Assembly (NCBI RefSeq): GCF_000687735.1
Contig: NZ_JHXL01000005.1
Location: 1 to 64,000 of the forward strand
Source: Acholeplasma equifetale ATCC 29724
GTDB lineage: Bacteria; Bacillota_I; Bacilli_A; Acholeplasmatales; Acholeplasmataceae
Direction of reading: 5' to 3'
DNA length: 64,000 nt
Shown: piece by piece, positions 1-8,664 of the stretch
How positions within the stretch are numbered: the stretch's first letter is position 1
How the letters are laid out: the number at the start of each line of letters is the position of its first letter
Program-made: the position numbers and the translations under genes
The notes under the pieces: generated by a model
Seen by the model: only the letters and a program-made list of their open reading frames with translations
The model's database searches: none
Told to the model about the DNA's origin: nothing

Positions 1-238
<238 letters not shown>

Positions 239-303
239 ATTTTTGTAAAGTTTAATTTAAGCTCTAAAATTAATTAGTTTTTTGTTTCATTGTTCATCAT
301 CAT

Positions 304-320
304 TCAGTTTTCAAAGACTC
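304..320 (-). promoter_or_regulatory. boxA-like antitermination site of the rrn leader
   Basis: On the minus strand the leader contains GAGTCTTTGAAAACTGAA about 70-85 bases before the 16S 5' end. This matches the TCTTTGAAAACT boxA element found before rRNA genes in Bacillus-type Firmicutes, where NusB/S10 load to prevent termination. The match is by sequence only. Confidence 0.6.
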
Positions 321-328
321 TTTTAAAT

Positions 329-345
329 CGCTTGTTTTTCAAGCG
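329..345 (-). other. rRNA leader hairpin at the P1 start
   Basis: CGCTTG (329-334) and CAAGCG (340-345) form a perfect 6-bp stem with a 5-base loop. It lies just downstream of the predicted P1 start point, so it would be the first structure in the P1 rRNA precursor. Its role is not known. Confidence 0.5.
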
Positions 346-352
346 CTTCTTT

Positions 353-381
353 ATTCTAACACTATCAAATTATATTGTCAA
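353..381 (-). promoter_or_regulatory. rrn promoter P1 (downstream)
   Basis: Minus-strand -35 TTGACA (376-381), 17-base spacer, -10 TAGAAT (353-358). The -35 is a consensus sigma-A hexamer, as expected for an rRNA promoter. The predicted start is about 108 bases before the 16S 5' end. Confidence 0.88.
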
Positions 382-466
382 CTACTTTTTTTACTTTATT
401 TATTTTCGTTAACTTATAAGTTAATATGTTAGATTTTTTTAAGCGTCTTGGTCAGCGACCTCTAAT

Positions 467-495
467 ATTCTAACTCATACCATTTTTAATGTCAA
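467..495 (-). promoter_or_regulatory. rrn promoter P2 (upstream)
   Basis: A second minus-strand promoter with -35 TTGACA (490-495), exactly 17 bases, and -10 TAGAAT (467-472). It uses the same hexamers and spacing as the promoter 114 bases downstream, giving a tandem rrn promoter arrangement as in Bacillus. A small hairpin, GGTC-GCT-GACC (450-460), lies at its predicted start. Confidence 0.85.
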
Positions 496-520
496 CACCT
501 TTTTTTACTTTTTAATAAAA

Positions 521-545
521 AGATGATTTTCATAGAAAACCATCT
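521..545 (-). terminator. terminator of the rseP operon
   Basis: AGATG-GTTTTC and GAAAA-T-CATCT form an imperfect stem followed on the minus strand by a T run. It overlaps the TAG stop codon of rseP and separates that operon from the rrn P2 promoter. Confidence 0.65.
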
Positions 546-2076
546 ATTTAAACAGCCTGATGATGTCATTTGATGTGACAAATAACATTAATGCAAGTAA
601 TAAAATGAAACTAATATTATTAACCCACATTTCAACTTTAGCAGGAACTTTCTTTTTAGTGATTGCTTCATATCCTAAGAATAAGATGCGCCCACCATCT
701 AAAGCTGGAATTGGTAATAAATTCATTAATCCAATATTTACAGATAAGAAAGCAACTAAACTCCAAAATCCAATACCTAATCCACTTCGACTTGCACTTG
801 AGACGATTGAAAAAATACCAACTGGACCTGATAGATCACCAATGCCAATTCCACTTCTTGGATTAAATAGTAATCCTAATGTTGAAATCATTTGTGTAAC
901 TGAATCACCAAATGCTTGAAATGGATATATAAATGTATATCCTAAGTCAAATGCATAGCCTGTATTAAATCCTAACTGGACAATTACTGGTCTTTCACCA
1001 ATTGCTTCGATTGTACTATTACTAAAAACTTCAAATTCAACTTCAAATTCTTCATTATCTCTTCTTGCAGTTATTTTAATACTTAAATCATTATAGTTTC
1101 TAGCAATATTTAATACATCACCCCAAGAATGAACTAATGTACCATTAATACTAATAATTTCATCACCTAAATTTAATCCAGCTGCTTTAGCTTTTTGACC
1201 AATGCCACCAATAATGACTTTCCCTACATGTTCATCTTGTTTGCTACTTGCTAATCCAAAGTTTTGAAGAACAATTGTTACATAAGTTGATACAGTAACC
1301 TCATTATTATTTCTTAAAATTTTTAATTCAACTTCTTCATCAGCGATTTGTAATAAGGCATTTTGTATATCTTTAGAATCTTTAGTCTCAATACCATCAA
1401 TTGATAAGATAACATCCCCTGCAAGTAGATCACTGTTAAATGATTCTGCAATTTTATTATCATTTAACGGCTTACCTTGAATAATACCAATTAAGAAAAA
1501 TATAACAAATGCCATAATAAAGTTCATTAATGGACCAAAAAATAAAACTAAGAATCTTTGCCATATGGTTTTAGATGCAAAACTTGATTCATGTGGTGTA
1601 ATTTGAATTTCTTTTTTATAGTTATATAAATATCTTGCTGTGCGTTCAACTTGAAATCTTTGTATTGTTCCATCTTCAAGTTTCATTTCAATAAATAAAG
1701 GTTTTAAATTTTCACCAAATAAATCAAAATCTAATACTTCACCTGTAAAACTTGTATTCGAGATTGTTCTATCTAAAGTGATTTCTTTAACTAACCCAAT
1801 TTCATTTAAGTTAATACCAATTTTCGATCCTTTTTTAATATACGCAAAATCACCATTTTCTCCACTCATTGATACATAACCACCAAGTGGAATAACTCTT
1901 AATGCATAATATGTGTCCCCTTTTTTCTTTTTAATAATATGTGGACCCATACCAATTGAAAACTCATGTACTAAAATATGTGCTTTTTTCGCAAGTAAAA
2001 AATGGCCTAACTCATGAATTGATATAATTGCAGTTAATACTAATAAAAATATAATTATTTCATAAATTAAAGTCAT
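544..2076 (-). CDS. rseP: RIP-type zinc metalloprotease, RseP/RasP family
   Basis: Site-2 family intramembrane protease (M50B) that cuts membrane-embedded substrates such as anti-sigma factors and signal-peptide remnants. The first membrane helix carries HELGH (about residues 21-25), the zinc ligands and catalytic Glu. The third ligand motif PALDGGR is near residue 460 in a C-terminal membrane segment. Between them are two PDZ-like stretches (about 205-265 and 285-350), the second with GDEIISINGT. At 510 residues it is longer than the usual 420-450, partly from extra sequence at about 70-160. It ends an operon uppS-cdsA-rseP, an order shared with Firmicutes. The substrate is unknown. Confidence 0.93.
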   Translation of the reverse strand: MTLIYEIIIFLLVLTAIISIHELGHFLLAKKAHILVHEFSIGMGPHIIKKKKGDTYYALRVIPLGGYVSMSGENGDFAYIKKGSKIGINLNEIGLVKEITLDRTISNTSFTGEVLDFDLFGENLKPLFIEMKLEDGTIQRFQVERTARYLYNYKKEIQITPHESSFASKTIWQRFLVLFFGPLMNFIMAFVIFFLIGIIQGKPLNDNKIAESFNSDLLAGDVILSIDGIETKDSKDIQNALLQIADEEVELKILRNNNEVTVSTYVTIVLQNFGLASSKQDEHVGKVIIGGIGQKAKAAGLNLGDEIISINGTLVHSWGDVLNIARNYNDLSIKITARRDNEEFEVEFEVFSNSTIEAIGERPVIVQLGFNTGYAFDLGYTFIYPFQAFGDSVTQMISTLGLLFNPRSGIGIGDLSGPVGIFSIVSSASRSGLGIGFWSLVAFLSVNIGLMNLLPIPALDGGRILFLGYEAITKKKVPAKVEMWVNNISFILLLALMLFVTSNDIIRLFK

Positions 2077-2093
2077 TTCGGATAATACTCCTT

Positions 2094-3053
2094 TTAAATG
2101 TAAGTCATTAATATAAAGATACTTAGGAATAAAATACCAATAAACATAATTGAATCAAAACGGTCTAATATACCGCCATGTCCTGGCATAATATTACCAA
2201 AATCTTTAATATGATAGGTGCGTTTAAATTTACTTGCAACCAAGTCACCAATTTGCCCAGCAATTGTTCCAAAGAATGTAATAGGAACAATCACTAAGGC
2301 TTGAAGCCATAAGTCTCTGTGTCCAATATCTGTAAAATTATCAAATATTGTAATTAAATAAACCCCCTCTGAATCAGCTGGGTTAAATATGCTTCCTAAA
2401 AATCCATTTGGTGTAAAAATATATCCATAAAACATTGCAAACGCTGATGCAATTAATGTTGCAATAACAGATCCTGCAATTGCACCTTCCCAACTTTTTT
2501 TAGGAGAAATATTTGGCGCCATCTTATGCTTCCCAAATTTAATACCAAAAATATATGCAAATATATCTGTAACAAATGAAATTAGTGCCACGTAAACAAT
2601 AAATCGAATACCTAAATAACGTAATAACGTAATTGAAGCAGCACCTAATCCTACATAATAAATAATTGTAAATGCCTTCCCAATGTCAGCACCTGTAAAT
2701 TCATCAACAAATACCATACAAGCTAATAAAACAAGTGTGACTAATGAAATAACAACAATCGGGTCAATATTTAGTGTAATCAATTGTAATTCATGAGAAA
2801 TTGTTGGATTAATAGGTTTTAATAATGTTCCTAAATTAATATAAGTTAGCAAGGTTAAGATTAAAATTACAATTTTAATACTTAATTTGATTGGTTTTTC
2901 ATGTTCATACATAGCTAACATTTCCATTGTTGCAATTACAACCATAGATACTACTAATAATTGAAATATATTAAATACCCAAGGTACGTTAATAATTGTA
3001 ACTGGTGTTAGTATGAGTGCTAATATTAAAGCAGTAATTACTCTTTGCTTCAT
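2094..3053 (-). CDS. cdsA: phosphatidate cytidylyltransferase
   Basis: Makes CDP-diacylglycerol from phosphatidate and CTP, the branch point to phosphatidylglycerol and cardiolipin. The protein is almost wholly hydrophobic with multiple membrane helices. The family signature lies near the C-terminus (about 275-302): KRTYHIKDFG, PGHGG and DRFDS, including the metal-binding Asp. The length of 319 is slightly above the usual 260-290. The start overlaps the uppS stop codon by ATGA, so translation is probably coupled. Confidence 0.95.
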   Translation of the reverse strand: MKQRVITALILALILTPVTIINVPWVFNIFQLLVVSMVVIATMEMLAMYEHEKPIKLSIKIVILILTLLTYINLGTLLKPINPTISHELQLITLNIDPIVVISLVTLVLLACMVFVDEFTGADIGKAFTIIYYVGLGAASITLLRYLGIRFIVYVALISFVTDIFAYIFGIKFGKHKMAPNISPKKSWEGAIAGSVIATLIASAFAMFYGYIFTPNGFLGSIFNPADSEGVYLITIFDNFTDIGHRDLWLQALVIVPITFFGTIAGQIGDLVASKFKRTYHIKDFGNIMPGHGGILDRFDSIMFIGILFLSIFILMTYI

Positions 3054-3724
3054 TGTTTTAAGCCTCCAAAGCGTCTGTTGCGTTTAGCATAAGATTTCAT
3101 AGCCTTATTAAATTCTTTTTTTGTAAATTCAGGCCAATGTTTTTTTGTAAAATAGAATTCTGCATAAGCAATTTGCCAAAGTAGAAAATTTGAAATTCTT
3201 AATTCACCACTTGTTCTAATAAGTAAATCAACTGGTTCTTTAACCATTAAATTTTTATAAACTTCTTCAACTGTAAATTCTTTAACCGCTTTAAAGGCTG
3301 TTAGTAATTCATCATATGACCCATAATCAAAACAGATATTAAGTACCATACCTTGATGATCCTTTGTCACATCTTCGAGTAATCGTATAGCATTTAATAG
3401 TTTTTCTGGAATTCTATCTTTTCTACCTTGAATAAGAATTTTGATATCTGATTTTTTAAACTTTTCAATGTTTTCCATAATCATTTGAGCTGGTTTTGTC
3501 ATTAAATAATCGACTTCTTCTTTAGGACGTTTCCAGTTTTCTGTAGAAAATGCATAAACTGTAAGCATCTTTATACCAACTTGATTGGCATATTGAGCAA
3601 TTGTAACAAGATTTTGGCCACCTTGATAATGTCCAGCCTGTCTTGGTAGTAATCGTTTTTTGGCCCAACGACCATTACCATCAAGAATTATTGCTACATG
3701 TCTGGGTAATTTTTCTTTTTCCAC
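3050..3724 (-). CDS. uppS: undecaprenyl (polyprenyl) diphosphate synthase
   Basis: Cis-prenyltransferase that extends farnesyl diphosphate with isopentenyl diphosphate. Visible motifs are DGNGRW (residues 15-20, substrate-binding Asp and Trp), the following basic segment with GH, and the C-terminal LLIRTSGE. A GTG start is preferred because AGAGGAG lies at good spacing and the next in-frame ATG is inside the fold. Finding uppS in an organism without peptidoglycan suggests the polyprenyl phosphate serves glycolipid or other glycan carriers, which is inference. Confidence 0.95.
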   Translation of the reverse strand: MEKEKLPRHVAIILDGNGRWAKKRLLPRQAGHYQGGQNLVTIAQYANQVGIKMLTVYAFSTENWKRPKEEVDYLMTKPAQMIMENIEKFKKSDIKILIQGRKDRIPEKLLNAIRLLEDVTKDHQGMVLNICFDYGSYDELLTAFKAVKEFTVEEVYKNLMVKEPVDLLIRTSGELRISNFLLWQIAYAEFYFTKKHWPEFTKKEFNKAMKSYAKRNRRFGGLKQ

Positions 3725-3759
3725 GATAAAATCTCCTCTTGCTACTTATTATAACAAAA

Positions 3760-4740
3760 TTATAAAGAATAAACCCATCCGTATGGTTCTTTTATATCAC
3801 CATATTGTATACTTTGTAATAAATTATATAATTTGTGTAAAATTACGTAAGAATCAAATTGATACGTATGACCATCATGATAAACTTCTTTAATTGGTGT
3901 GATGACAGCTGCTGTACCACATGCACCAAGTTCATCAAATAATTCTAATTCGTTTATCTTAATTGAACGCTTTTTAACCTTTAGATTTAAATAGTCTTTT
4001 GCTAAAATTTGAAGGGATTGATTTGTTATCGATGGTAATATAGAGTTAGATTGCGGTGTGATCATTTCATTTCCTTTTATACCAATGATATTAGTCGCAC
4101 CAGTTTCATCAATTTTTGAATGCGTTTTAGGATCTAAATATAAACAATCATCAAATCCATCTTTAGTAGCTAACTTTTTAGGATATAAACTTGCTGCATA
4201 ATTCGCACCAACTTTTACATGACCCAATCCATTAGGTGCTGCTCTATCATAACTTGTTGTTGTTAATCTAATTGGTTGAAACCCATCCTTAAAATAACTT
4301 CCAACAGGTGTTGCAACAATACCAAATAAAAAAGTTTCACTTGAACGGACACCTAACACACTTTCTGTTCCAATAATAAATGGTCGAATATATAAAGCTC
4401 CTTTAGATTCGTATGATGGTACTAAGTCTCTATTAGCATCTACCACTTTTAAAATAGCATCTAAAAAATATGATTTTGTCATTCTTGGTATGAGTAATCG
4501 CTCTGATGAAGTCATAAATCTTTCATAGTTTGCATCAGGTCTAAATAAAAGAATTCGATTATCTTTTGAGCGATAAGCCTTTAATCCTTCGAATATTGAT
4601 TGACCGTATTGAATTGCACTTGATAAAACACTAAGTTCGATTGAGATTGAATTACTTAAAATACCTTCTTGCCAACTTCCATTTTCATATTTTGAATAAA
4701 AAACTTTGTTTGTACCGTGATACTTAAATCCTTGAACCAT
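3760..4740 (-). CDS. ilvE: branched-chain amino acid aminotransferase
   Basis: Fold-type IV PLP enzyme interconverting Leu, Ile and Val with their 2-oxoacids. Seen: SIFEGLKAYR near residue 50, the PLP lysine context HVKVGANYAAS (about 175), and the C-terminal phosphate-binding region with GACGTAAVITPI. The start was moved three codons down to the ATG after GAGGTGA, because the upstream GTG is part of that ribosome site. No other branched-chain pathway gene is near. It may supply 2-oxoacids for branched fatty acids or degrade amino acids. A -10 TATAAT precedes it, behind the terminator of the upstream gene. Confidence 0.93.
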   Translation of the reverse strand: MVQGFKYHGTNKVFYSKYENGSWQEGILSNSISIELSVLSSAIQYGQSIFEGLKAYRSKDNRILLFRPDANYERFMTSSERLLIPRMTKSYFLDAILKVVDANRDLVPSYESKGALYIRPFIIGTESVLGVRSSETFLFGIVATPVGSYFKDGFQPIRLTTTSYDRAAPNGLGHVKVGANYAASLYPKKLATKDGFDDCLYLDPKTHSKIDETGATNIIGIKGNEMITPQSNSILPSITNQSLQILAKDYLNLKVKKRSIKINELELFDELGACGTAAVITPIKEVYHDGHTYQFDSYVILHKLYNLLQSIQYGDIKEPYGWVYSL

Positions 4741-4788
4741 AATAATCACCTCTTTAATTTAGGTCATTATATCATGATTCATAAAAAA

Positions 4789-4809
4789 ACCTGGGTTGTA
4801 AACCCAGGT
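4789..4809 (-). terminator. terminator behind the frameshifted small membrane gene
   Basis: ACCTGGGTT / AACCCAGGT, a perfect 9-bp stem with a 3-base loop, followed on the minus strand by seven Ts. It lies directly after the pseudogene stop. Confidence 0.9.
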
Positions 4810-4816
4810 ATATAAT

Positions 4817-5052
4817 TTATAGTTCGTCAGTTAAAACTGGATGACCATAAATTGCTATAGTAATAAGATCAACTAAAAATAACCCTACTTTTTCAAAAAT
4901 AATCCAAACAATACCAAGAATAATTAATCCAGAATTATTTTTTTCAATACCTTTAATAAGTCGATAAATACCCCAAACCATATCTAAAAACGGTAATGCA
5001 AAAATAATCTAACCCATAATGGAAGATTATCCATCCATTTGATAAATTCCAT
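4817..5052 (-). pseudogene. small membrane protein, frameshifted paralogue of the next gene
   Basis: From an ATG at 5050-5052 with a good AAGGGTG ribosome site, translation runs for about 22 codons and stops. One base is missing at a T5 run (A5 on the plus strand, 5000-5004). Reading on in the +1 frame restores an open frame to a TAA at 4817-4819. The restored product is about 78 residues with two hydrophobic segments. It shares a core (RLIKGIEK, then a hydrophobic helix, then DLITIAI) with the intact neighbour (RIIKGIEK ... DIITIIL). Loss by frameshift, a sequencing slip in the homopolymer, or slippage during expression are all possible. It has its own terminator. Confidence 0.7.
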
Positions 5053-5104
5053 AATTTTTCACCCTTATCTAAATTGAAAACCATCATTTGATGGTTTTCT
5101 TTTC

Positions 5105-5320
5105 TTACGCTAAAATGCTAATTCTATTAGTTAAAATGATTGTAATGATATCAATTATCCAAAAGATTGGTATTAATGCAATGATACCAAAAATAATTAA
5201 CATTGCATCGCCTTTTTCAATACCTTTTATAATTCTATATGCTGGTGAAATAATATATCCAAAGAAAATTTGGAGGATTAATTTCACAAGCATTGTCAAT
5301 TTATCATACCCTTTTGTCAT
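5105..5320 (-). CDS. small membrane protein of unknown function
   Basis: A 71-residue protein with two hydrophobic segments (about 10-28 and 38-65) flanking the conserved RIIKGIEKGD. AAGGAG lies at correct distance from the ATG, and an upstream promoter (TTTACA, 17 bases, TATAAT) supports it as real. The neighbouring frameshifted gene is its tandem paralogue. I do not recognise the family; the layout resembles small two-helix membrane proteins of the YqaE/Pmp3 or phage-shock type, without a convincing motif. Confidence 0.65.
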   Translation of the reverse strand: MTKGYDKLTMLVKLILQIFFGYIISPAYRIIKGIEKGDAMLIIFGIIALIPIFWIIDIITIILTNRISILA

Positions 5321-5343
5321 TCGAATTTTTCTCCTTTTTCTTT

Positions 5344-5372
5344 ATTATAACAAAAAAGAACATCAATGTAAA
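5344..5372 (-). promoter_or_regulatory. promoter of the small membrane gene
   Basis: Minus strand: -35 TTTACA (5367-5372), 17 bases, -10 TATAAT (5344-5349). The -35 lies within the frr terminator hairpin. Confidence 0.65.
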
Positions 5373-5381
5373 AATTGATGT
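5360..5381 (-). terminator. frr terminator
   Basis: ACATCAA / TTGATGT stem (5360-5366 with 5375-5381) followed on the minus strand by a T run, 9 bases after the frr stop. Confidence 0.85.
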
Positions 5382-5389
5382 CCTTTATC

Positions 5390-5944
5390 TTATATTGTTA
5401 ATAATTCGTCTGATTTTTCTTTAGTTAATTCTTCAACTTTTTTAACATATTTATCAGTTAAAACTTGAATATCATCTAAATATCCTTTTTCGATATCTTC
5501 AGCTAATCCAAGTTTTTTCATTTGGTCATTAGCATCACGACGAATATTACGAATAGCAACTTTTCCGTTTTCAGAGAATTTTTCAACTTCTTTAACGAGT
5601 TGTCTTCTTCTTTCTTCAGTTAATGCAGGTAACATTAAGCGAATACCTACACCATCATTACGTGGTGGTAAGCCTAAGTCTGATGCATTAATTGCTTGTT
5701 CAATGTCCTTTAAAATAGATTTATCAAAAGGTTTGATGTAAAGTTGTTGAGCCTCAGGAACTGAAATGCTAGCAACTTGTTTTAATGGTGTTGGAGTTCC
5801 ATAATATTCAACCACAATTCGATCTAAAAGATTTGGGTTTGCACGACCTGTACGAATAGTTGCAAACTCACGTTGTAAAGATTGAACTGACTTCTCCATC
5901 TTTTCTTCAAACTCTAACATTAGCATATCTGCTTGTTCGATCAT
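5390..5944 (-). CDS. frr: ribosome recycling factor
   Basis: Splits post-termination ribosomes together with EF-G. At 184 residues it has the usual length and the typical sequence across both domains: REFATIRTGRANPNLLD near the N-terminus, YYGTPTPLKQVA at about 48-60, and AIRNIRRDANDQMKK in the second long helix. The ATG lies a few bases after the TGA stop of pyrH, with GGAG overlapping the end of that gene. The pyrH-frr order is standard in bacteria. Confidence 0.98.
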   Translation of the reverse strand: MIEQADMLMLEFEEKMEKSVQSLQREFATIRTGRANPNLLDRIVVEYYGTPTPLKQVASISVPEAQQLYIKPFDKSILKDIEQAINASDLGLPPRNDGVGIRLMLPALTEERRRQLVKEVEKFSENGKVAIRNIRRDANDQMKKLGLAEDIEKGYLDDIQVLTDKYVKKVEELTKEKSDELLTI

Positions 5945-5947
5945 AAT

Positions 5948-6661
5948 TCACACTCCATTGGTTACAATCGTTCCGATTGCTTCTTTTTTTACTGCTTTAA
6001 TCATGTTTCCTTCTTTATTCATATCAAATACTAAGATATCAATGTTGTTGTCTTTACATAATGAAGCAGCTGTAGAATCCATGATTTGAAGATTCTTTTC
6101 TAAAACTTGTTGATGAGATAATGTGTCATATTTAACAGCATCTTTATAGATGTTTGGATCTTTATCATAAACACCATCTACACCATTTTTAGCCATTAAT
6201 ATTACGTCACAATTTAATTCGGCAGCTCTTAATGCTGCAGTTGTGTCAGTTGAGAAATAAGGAGAACCTGTTCCACCAGCTAAAATAATAACTCTACCTT
6301 TTTCAAAGTGTCTTAAAGCTCTTCTACGTATATAAGGTTCTGCAACAGCTGAGGTTGGTAATGCTGACATTACACGTGTGGCAACATTATGTCCTTCTAA
6401 TGCATCTTGTAATGCTAAAGAGTTCATAATTGTACCAAGCATCCCCATATAGTCTGCTTGAGCTCTATCCATGCCTAGTTCTTCACCAGTTTTACCACGC
6501 CAGAGATTTCCAGCACCTACAACAACAGCAACTTCAACACCTAAATCTCTCATTTTTTTAATTTCAAGCGCTATGCCTTTAACGGTTTGTGGATCAATTC
6601 CATAAACACCATGACCTTTAAGAGCTTCACCTGAAAGTTTGAGTATAACGCGCTGATACAT
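5948..6661 (-). CDS. pyrH: UMP kinase
   Basis: Bacterial-type UMP kinase (amino acid kinase fold) making UDP from UMP. Motifs: KLSGEAL at the N-terminus, [11 protein letters not shown] (GGGN-like loop), [17 protein letters not shown] (allosteric and UMP region), [13 protein letters not shown] (UMP binding), and [10 protein letters not shown]. The start is placed at the ATG after GGGGGA instead of a TTG five codons upstream. It ends in TGA, one of the clear TGA stops in this window. Sits between tsf and frr. Confidence 0.97.
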   Translation of the reverse strand: MYQRVILKLSGEALKGHGVYGIDPQTVKGIALEIKKMRDLGVEVAVVVGAGNLWRGKTGEELGMDRAQADYMGMLGTIMNSLALQDALEGHNVATRVMSALPTSAVAEPYIRRRALRHFEKGRVIILAGGTGSPYFSTDTTAALRAAELNCDVILMAKNGVDGVYDKDPNIYKDAVKYDTLSHQQVLEKNLQIMDSTAASLCKDNNIDILVFDMNKEGNMIKAVKKEAIGTIVTNGV

Positions 6662-6682
6662 CACGAATTCCCCCAATTTTGG

Positions 6683-7573
6683 TTAAATTTTAGCTTGCGC
6701 TCTTACTTCTTCTGCGAAATCTACGACTTGTTTTTCGATACCTTCTCCAACTTCTAAACGAACGAAGTTAACGATTTCATTATTATGTTGTTTTAAGTAA
6801 TCTTGAACTTTTAATGCTGGGTCTTTAACAAAACCTTGTTCTAATAATACGAATTCTTGTAATGTTTTGTTTAAGCGACCATTTATAATACCTTCTAATA
6901 CTTTTTCAGGTTTGCTTGATAATGCTGGATCTTGAGCAACTTGTTCTTTAATGATACGAGTTTCAGTTTCAATTGTTTCATGGTCAACAGATGCTCTATC
7001 TAAGAATCTAGGGTTGAACATACATACATGCATTGCAAGATCTTTAGATACTTCTGCATCTTCTTTCTTAACAATTGTTAAAACTGAAATCTTACCACCC
7101 ATGTGTTTGTATGAACCAAAGCTTTCGCTTGCATCTTTAGTCACTGATACAACTCTTCTTAAAGTGATTTTTTCACCAATTTTAGCTGTAGCTTGAAGTA
7201 ATTGTTGTTCAATTGTGTCACCATTTGCATCTTTAATTTGAAGTGCTTCTTCAACTGATTTTGCATCTGATTTAATTAATTGTTGACCGATACTCTTTAA
7301 TAAGTTTAAGAATAATTCATTTTTAGCAACAAAGTCAGTTTCTGAATTTAGTTCAAATAAAACTGCTTTATTTCCTTCAATAATTACATCTGTTAACCCT
7401 TCACTAGCAATTCTATCTGCTTTCTTAGCAGCTTTAGCAATACCTTTTTCTCTTAAGTATTCAATTGCTTTTTCGATGTTTCCATCATTTTCTTCTAGCG
7501 CTTTTTTACAATCTAACATACCTGCGCCTGTTCTGTCTCTTAGTTCTTTGACCATTGCAGCAGTAATAACCAT
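6683..7573 (-). CDS. tsf: elongation factor Ts
   Basis: Nucleotide exchange factor for EF-Tu. The N-terminal UBA-like domain ends in the classical RTGAGMLDCKKAL and REKGIAKAAKKADR. The core has ELNSETDFVAKN, the EF-Tu contact TDFV being intact, followed by two exchange subdomains. 296 residues is normal. AAGGAG precedes the ATG. It has its own promoter and is separated from rpsB by a terminator, so the two genes need not be cotranscribed as they usually are. Confidence 0.98.
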   Translation of the reverse strand: MVITAAMVKELRDRTGAGMLDCKKALEENDGNIEKAIEYLREKGIAKAAKKADRIASEGLTDVIIEGNKAVLFELNSETDFVAKNELFLNLLKSIGQQLIKSDAKSVEEALQIKDANGDTIEQQLLQATAKIGEKITLRRVVSVTKDASESFGSYKHMGGKISVLTIVKKEDAEVSKDLAMHVCMFNPRFLDRASVDHETIETETRIIKEQVAQDPALSSKPEKVLEGIINGRLNKTLQEFVLLEQGFVKDPALKVQDYLKQHNNEIVNFVRLEVGEGIEKQVVDFAEEVRAQAKI

Positions 7574-7606
7574 ATTTAGATACTCTCCTTTACATTTATC
7601 AATATC

Positions 7607-7636
7607 ATTATACTATATAAAACGTCTTTTTTTCAA
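7607..7636 (-). promoter_or_regulatory. tsf promoter
   Basis: Minus strand: -35 TTGAAA (7631-7636), 18 bases, -10 TATAAT (7607-7612), immediately behind the rpsB terminator. Confidence 0.75.
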
Positions 7637-7640
7637 AATA

Positions 7641-7665
7641 AAGGGATGAAAACATTCATCCCCTT
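7641..7665 (-). terminator. rpsB terminator
   Basis: A stem of about 10 bp (AAGGGATGAA with TTCATCCCCTT, minor mismatch) is followed by Ts on the minus strand, just after the rpsB stop. Confidence 0.85.
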
Positions 7666-7671
7666 TTTACA

Positions 7672-8640
7672 TTAGCGGCTTAAAGCTTCAATTAATTCTG
7701 CTTTTCTCATTGTTGAATAATTAGCAACACCTTTAGCTTTTGCTAATTCTCTTAATTCAGCAACTTTTAATGAACTTAAATCAACTGATTCTTCTTTTTT
7801 AGGTTCTTCTACTTTAACTTCTTCAGTCTTAGTTTCAGCTTTCTTTTCTTCTTTAGCTTTTTTAGGCTCTCTAGCTTCTTTTTGTGCTTTAGGGGCTTTC
7901 TTTGGTTGTTCTTCTTTTTCATCGATTGAAACTTCTTCATCTTCGAATTTTTCAACAACGCCACCTTGAGCTTCGATAGCTGCATTAGCCATAGCCCATG
8001 TAATTAATTTAACAGCACGAATTGCATCATCGTTTGCAGGGATAACATAATCAACCATTTCAGGGTCACAGTTAGTATCAACGATACCTACAACTGTAAT
8101 ACCTAATTTTTTAGCTTCTGCAACTGCGATTTGTTCTGTTTTAGGGTCAACAACGAAAATTGCTTGTGGTAATCTTTGCATATCTTTGATACCACCTAAG
8201 AATTTTTCAAGTCTTTCTCTAGTTTTGATTAATTTAGCAACTTCTTTTTTAGGTAATAAATCCCATTTACCTGATTCTTGATCAGCATATAAATCGTGTA
8301 ATAATTTAATACGTCTTCTAATTGTCTTGAAGTTTGTTAATGTACCACCTAACCATCTGTGATCAACATAGTATTGACCTGAACGGATAGCTTCTTCTTT
8401 AACAGCATCTTGTGCTTGTTTTTTAGTACCTACAAATAAAATTTTTCCACCGTCTTTAACGATGTTGTATAAAGCATTGTATGCTTCCTCAATTTTTTGA
8501 GCTGTAATCTTCAAGTCGATGATATGAATATCTTTACGAGCTGTGAAGATGTATGGTGCCATTTTTGGATTCCATCTTCTAGTTTGGTGACCGAAATGAA
8601 CACCTGATTCTAATAATTGTTTCATTGAAACTACTGCCAT
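7672..8640 (-). CDS. rpsB: ribosomal protein S2 with C-terminal Rho_N/SAP-like extension
   Basis: The first 230 or so residues are ordinary S2: [40 protein letters not shown] and [20 protein letters not shown]. After that comes a Lys/Glu-rich low-complexity linker (about 232-285). The last 37 residues read as a helix-extended-helix motif, [15 protein letters not shown] followed by [10 protein letters not shown], similar to the Rho N-terminal/SAP-like fold. At 322 residues it is about 70 longer than typical S2. The extension is seen directly; its nucleic-acid-binding role is inferred. GGAGG lies before the ATG. Confidence 0.96.
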   Translation of the reverse strand: MAVVSMKQLLESGVHFGHQTRRWNPKMAPYIFTARKDIHIIDLKITAQKIEEAYNALYNIVKDGGKILFVGTKKQAQDAVKEEAIRSGQYYVDHRWLGGTLTNFKTIRRRIKLLHDLYADQESGKWDLLPKKEVAKLIKTRERLEKFLGGIKDMQRLPQAIFVVDPKTEQIAVAEAKKLGITVVGIVDTNCDPEMVDYVIPANDDAIRAVKLITWAMANAAIEAQGGVVEKFEDEEVSIDEKEEQPKKAPKAQKEAREPKKAKEEKKAETKTEEVKVEEPKKEESVDLSSLKVAELRELAKAKGVANYSTMRKAELIEALSR

Positions 8641-8664
8641 AATTAAATTCCTCCATTTTTTGTT

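Noticed and set aside
560-919. Open frame antisense to rseP
   Set aside because: Shadow of the minus-strand rseP reading frame; sequence has no domain and the opposite strand is a clear enzyme.
5088-5378. Plus-strand open frame over the small membrane gene
   Set aside because: Antisense to a gene with promoter, ribosome site and paralogue; no ribosome site of its own.
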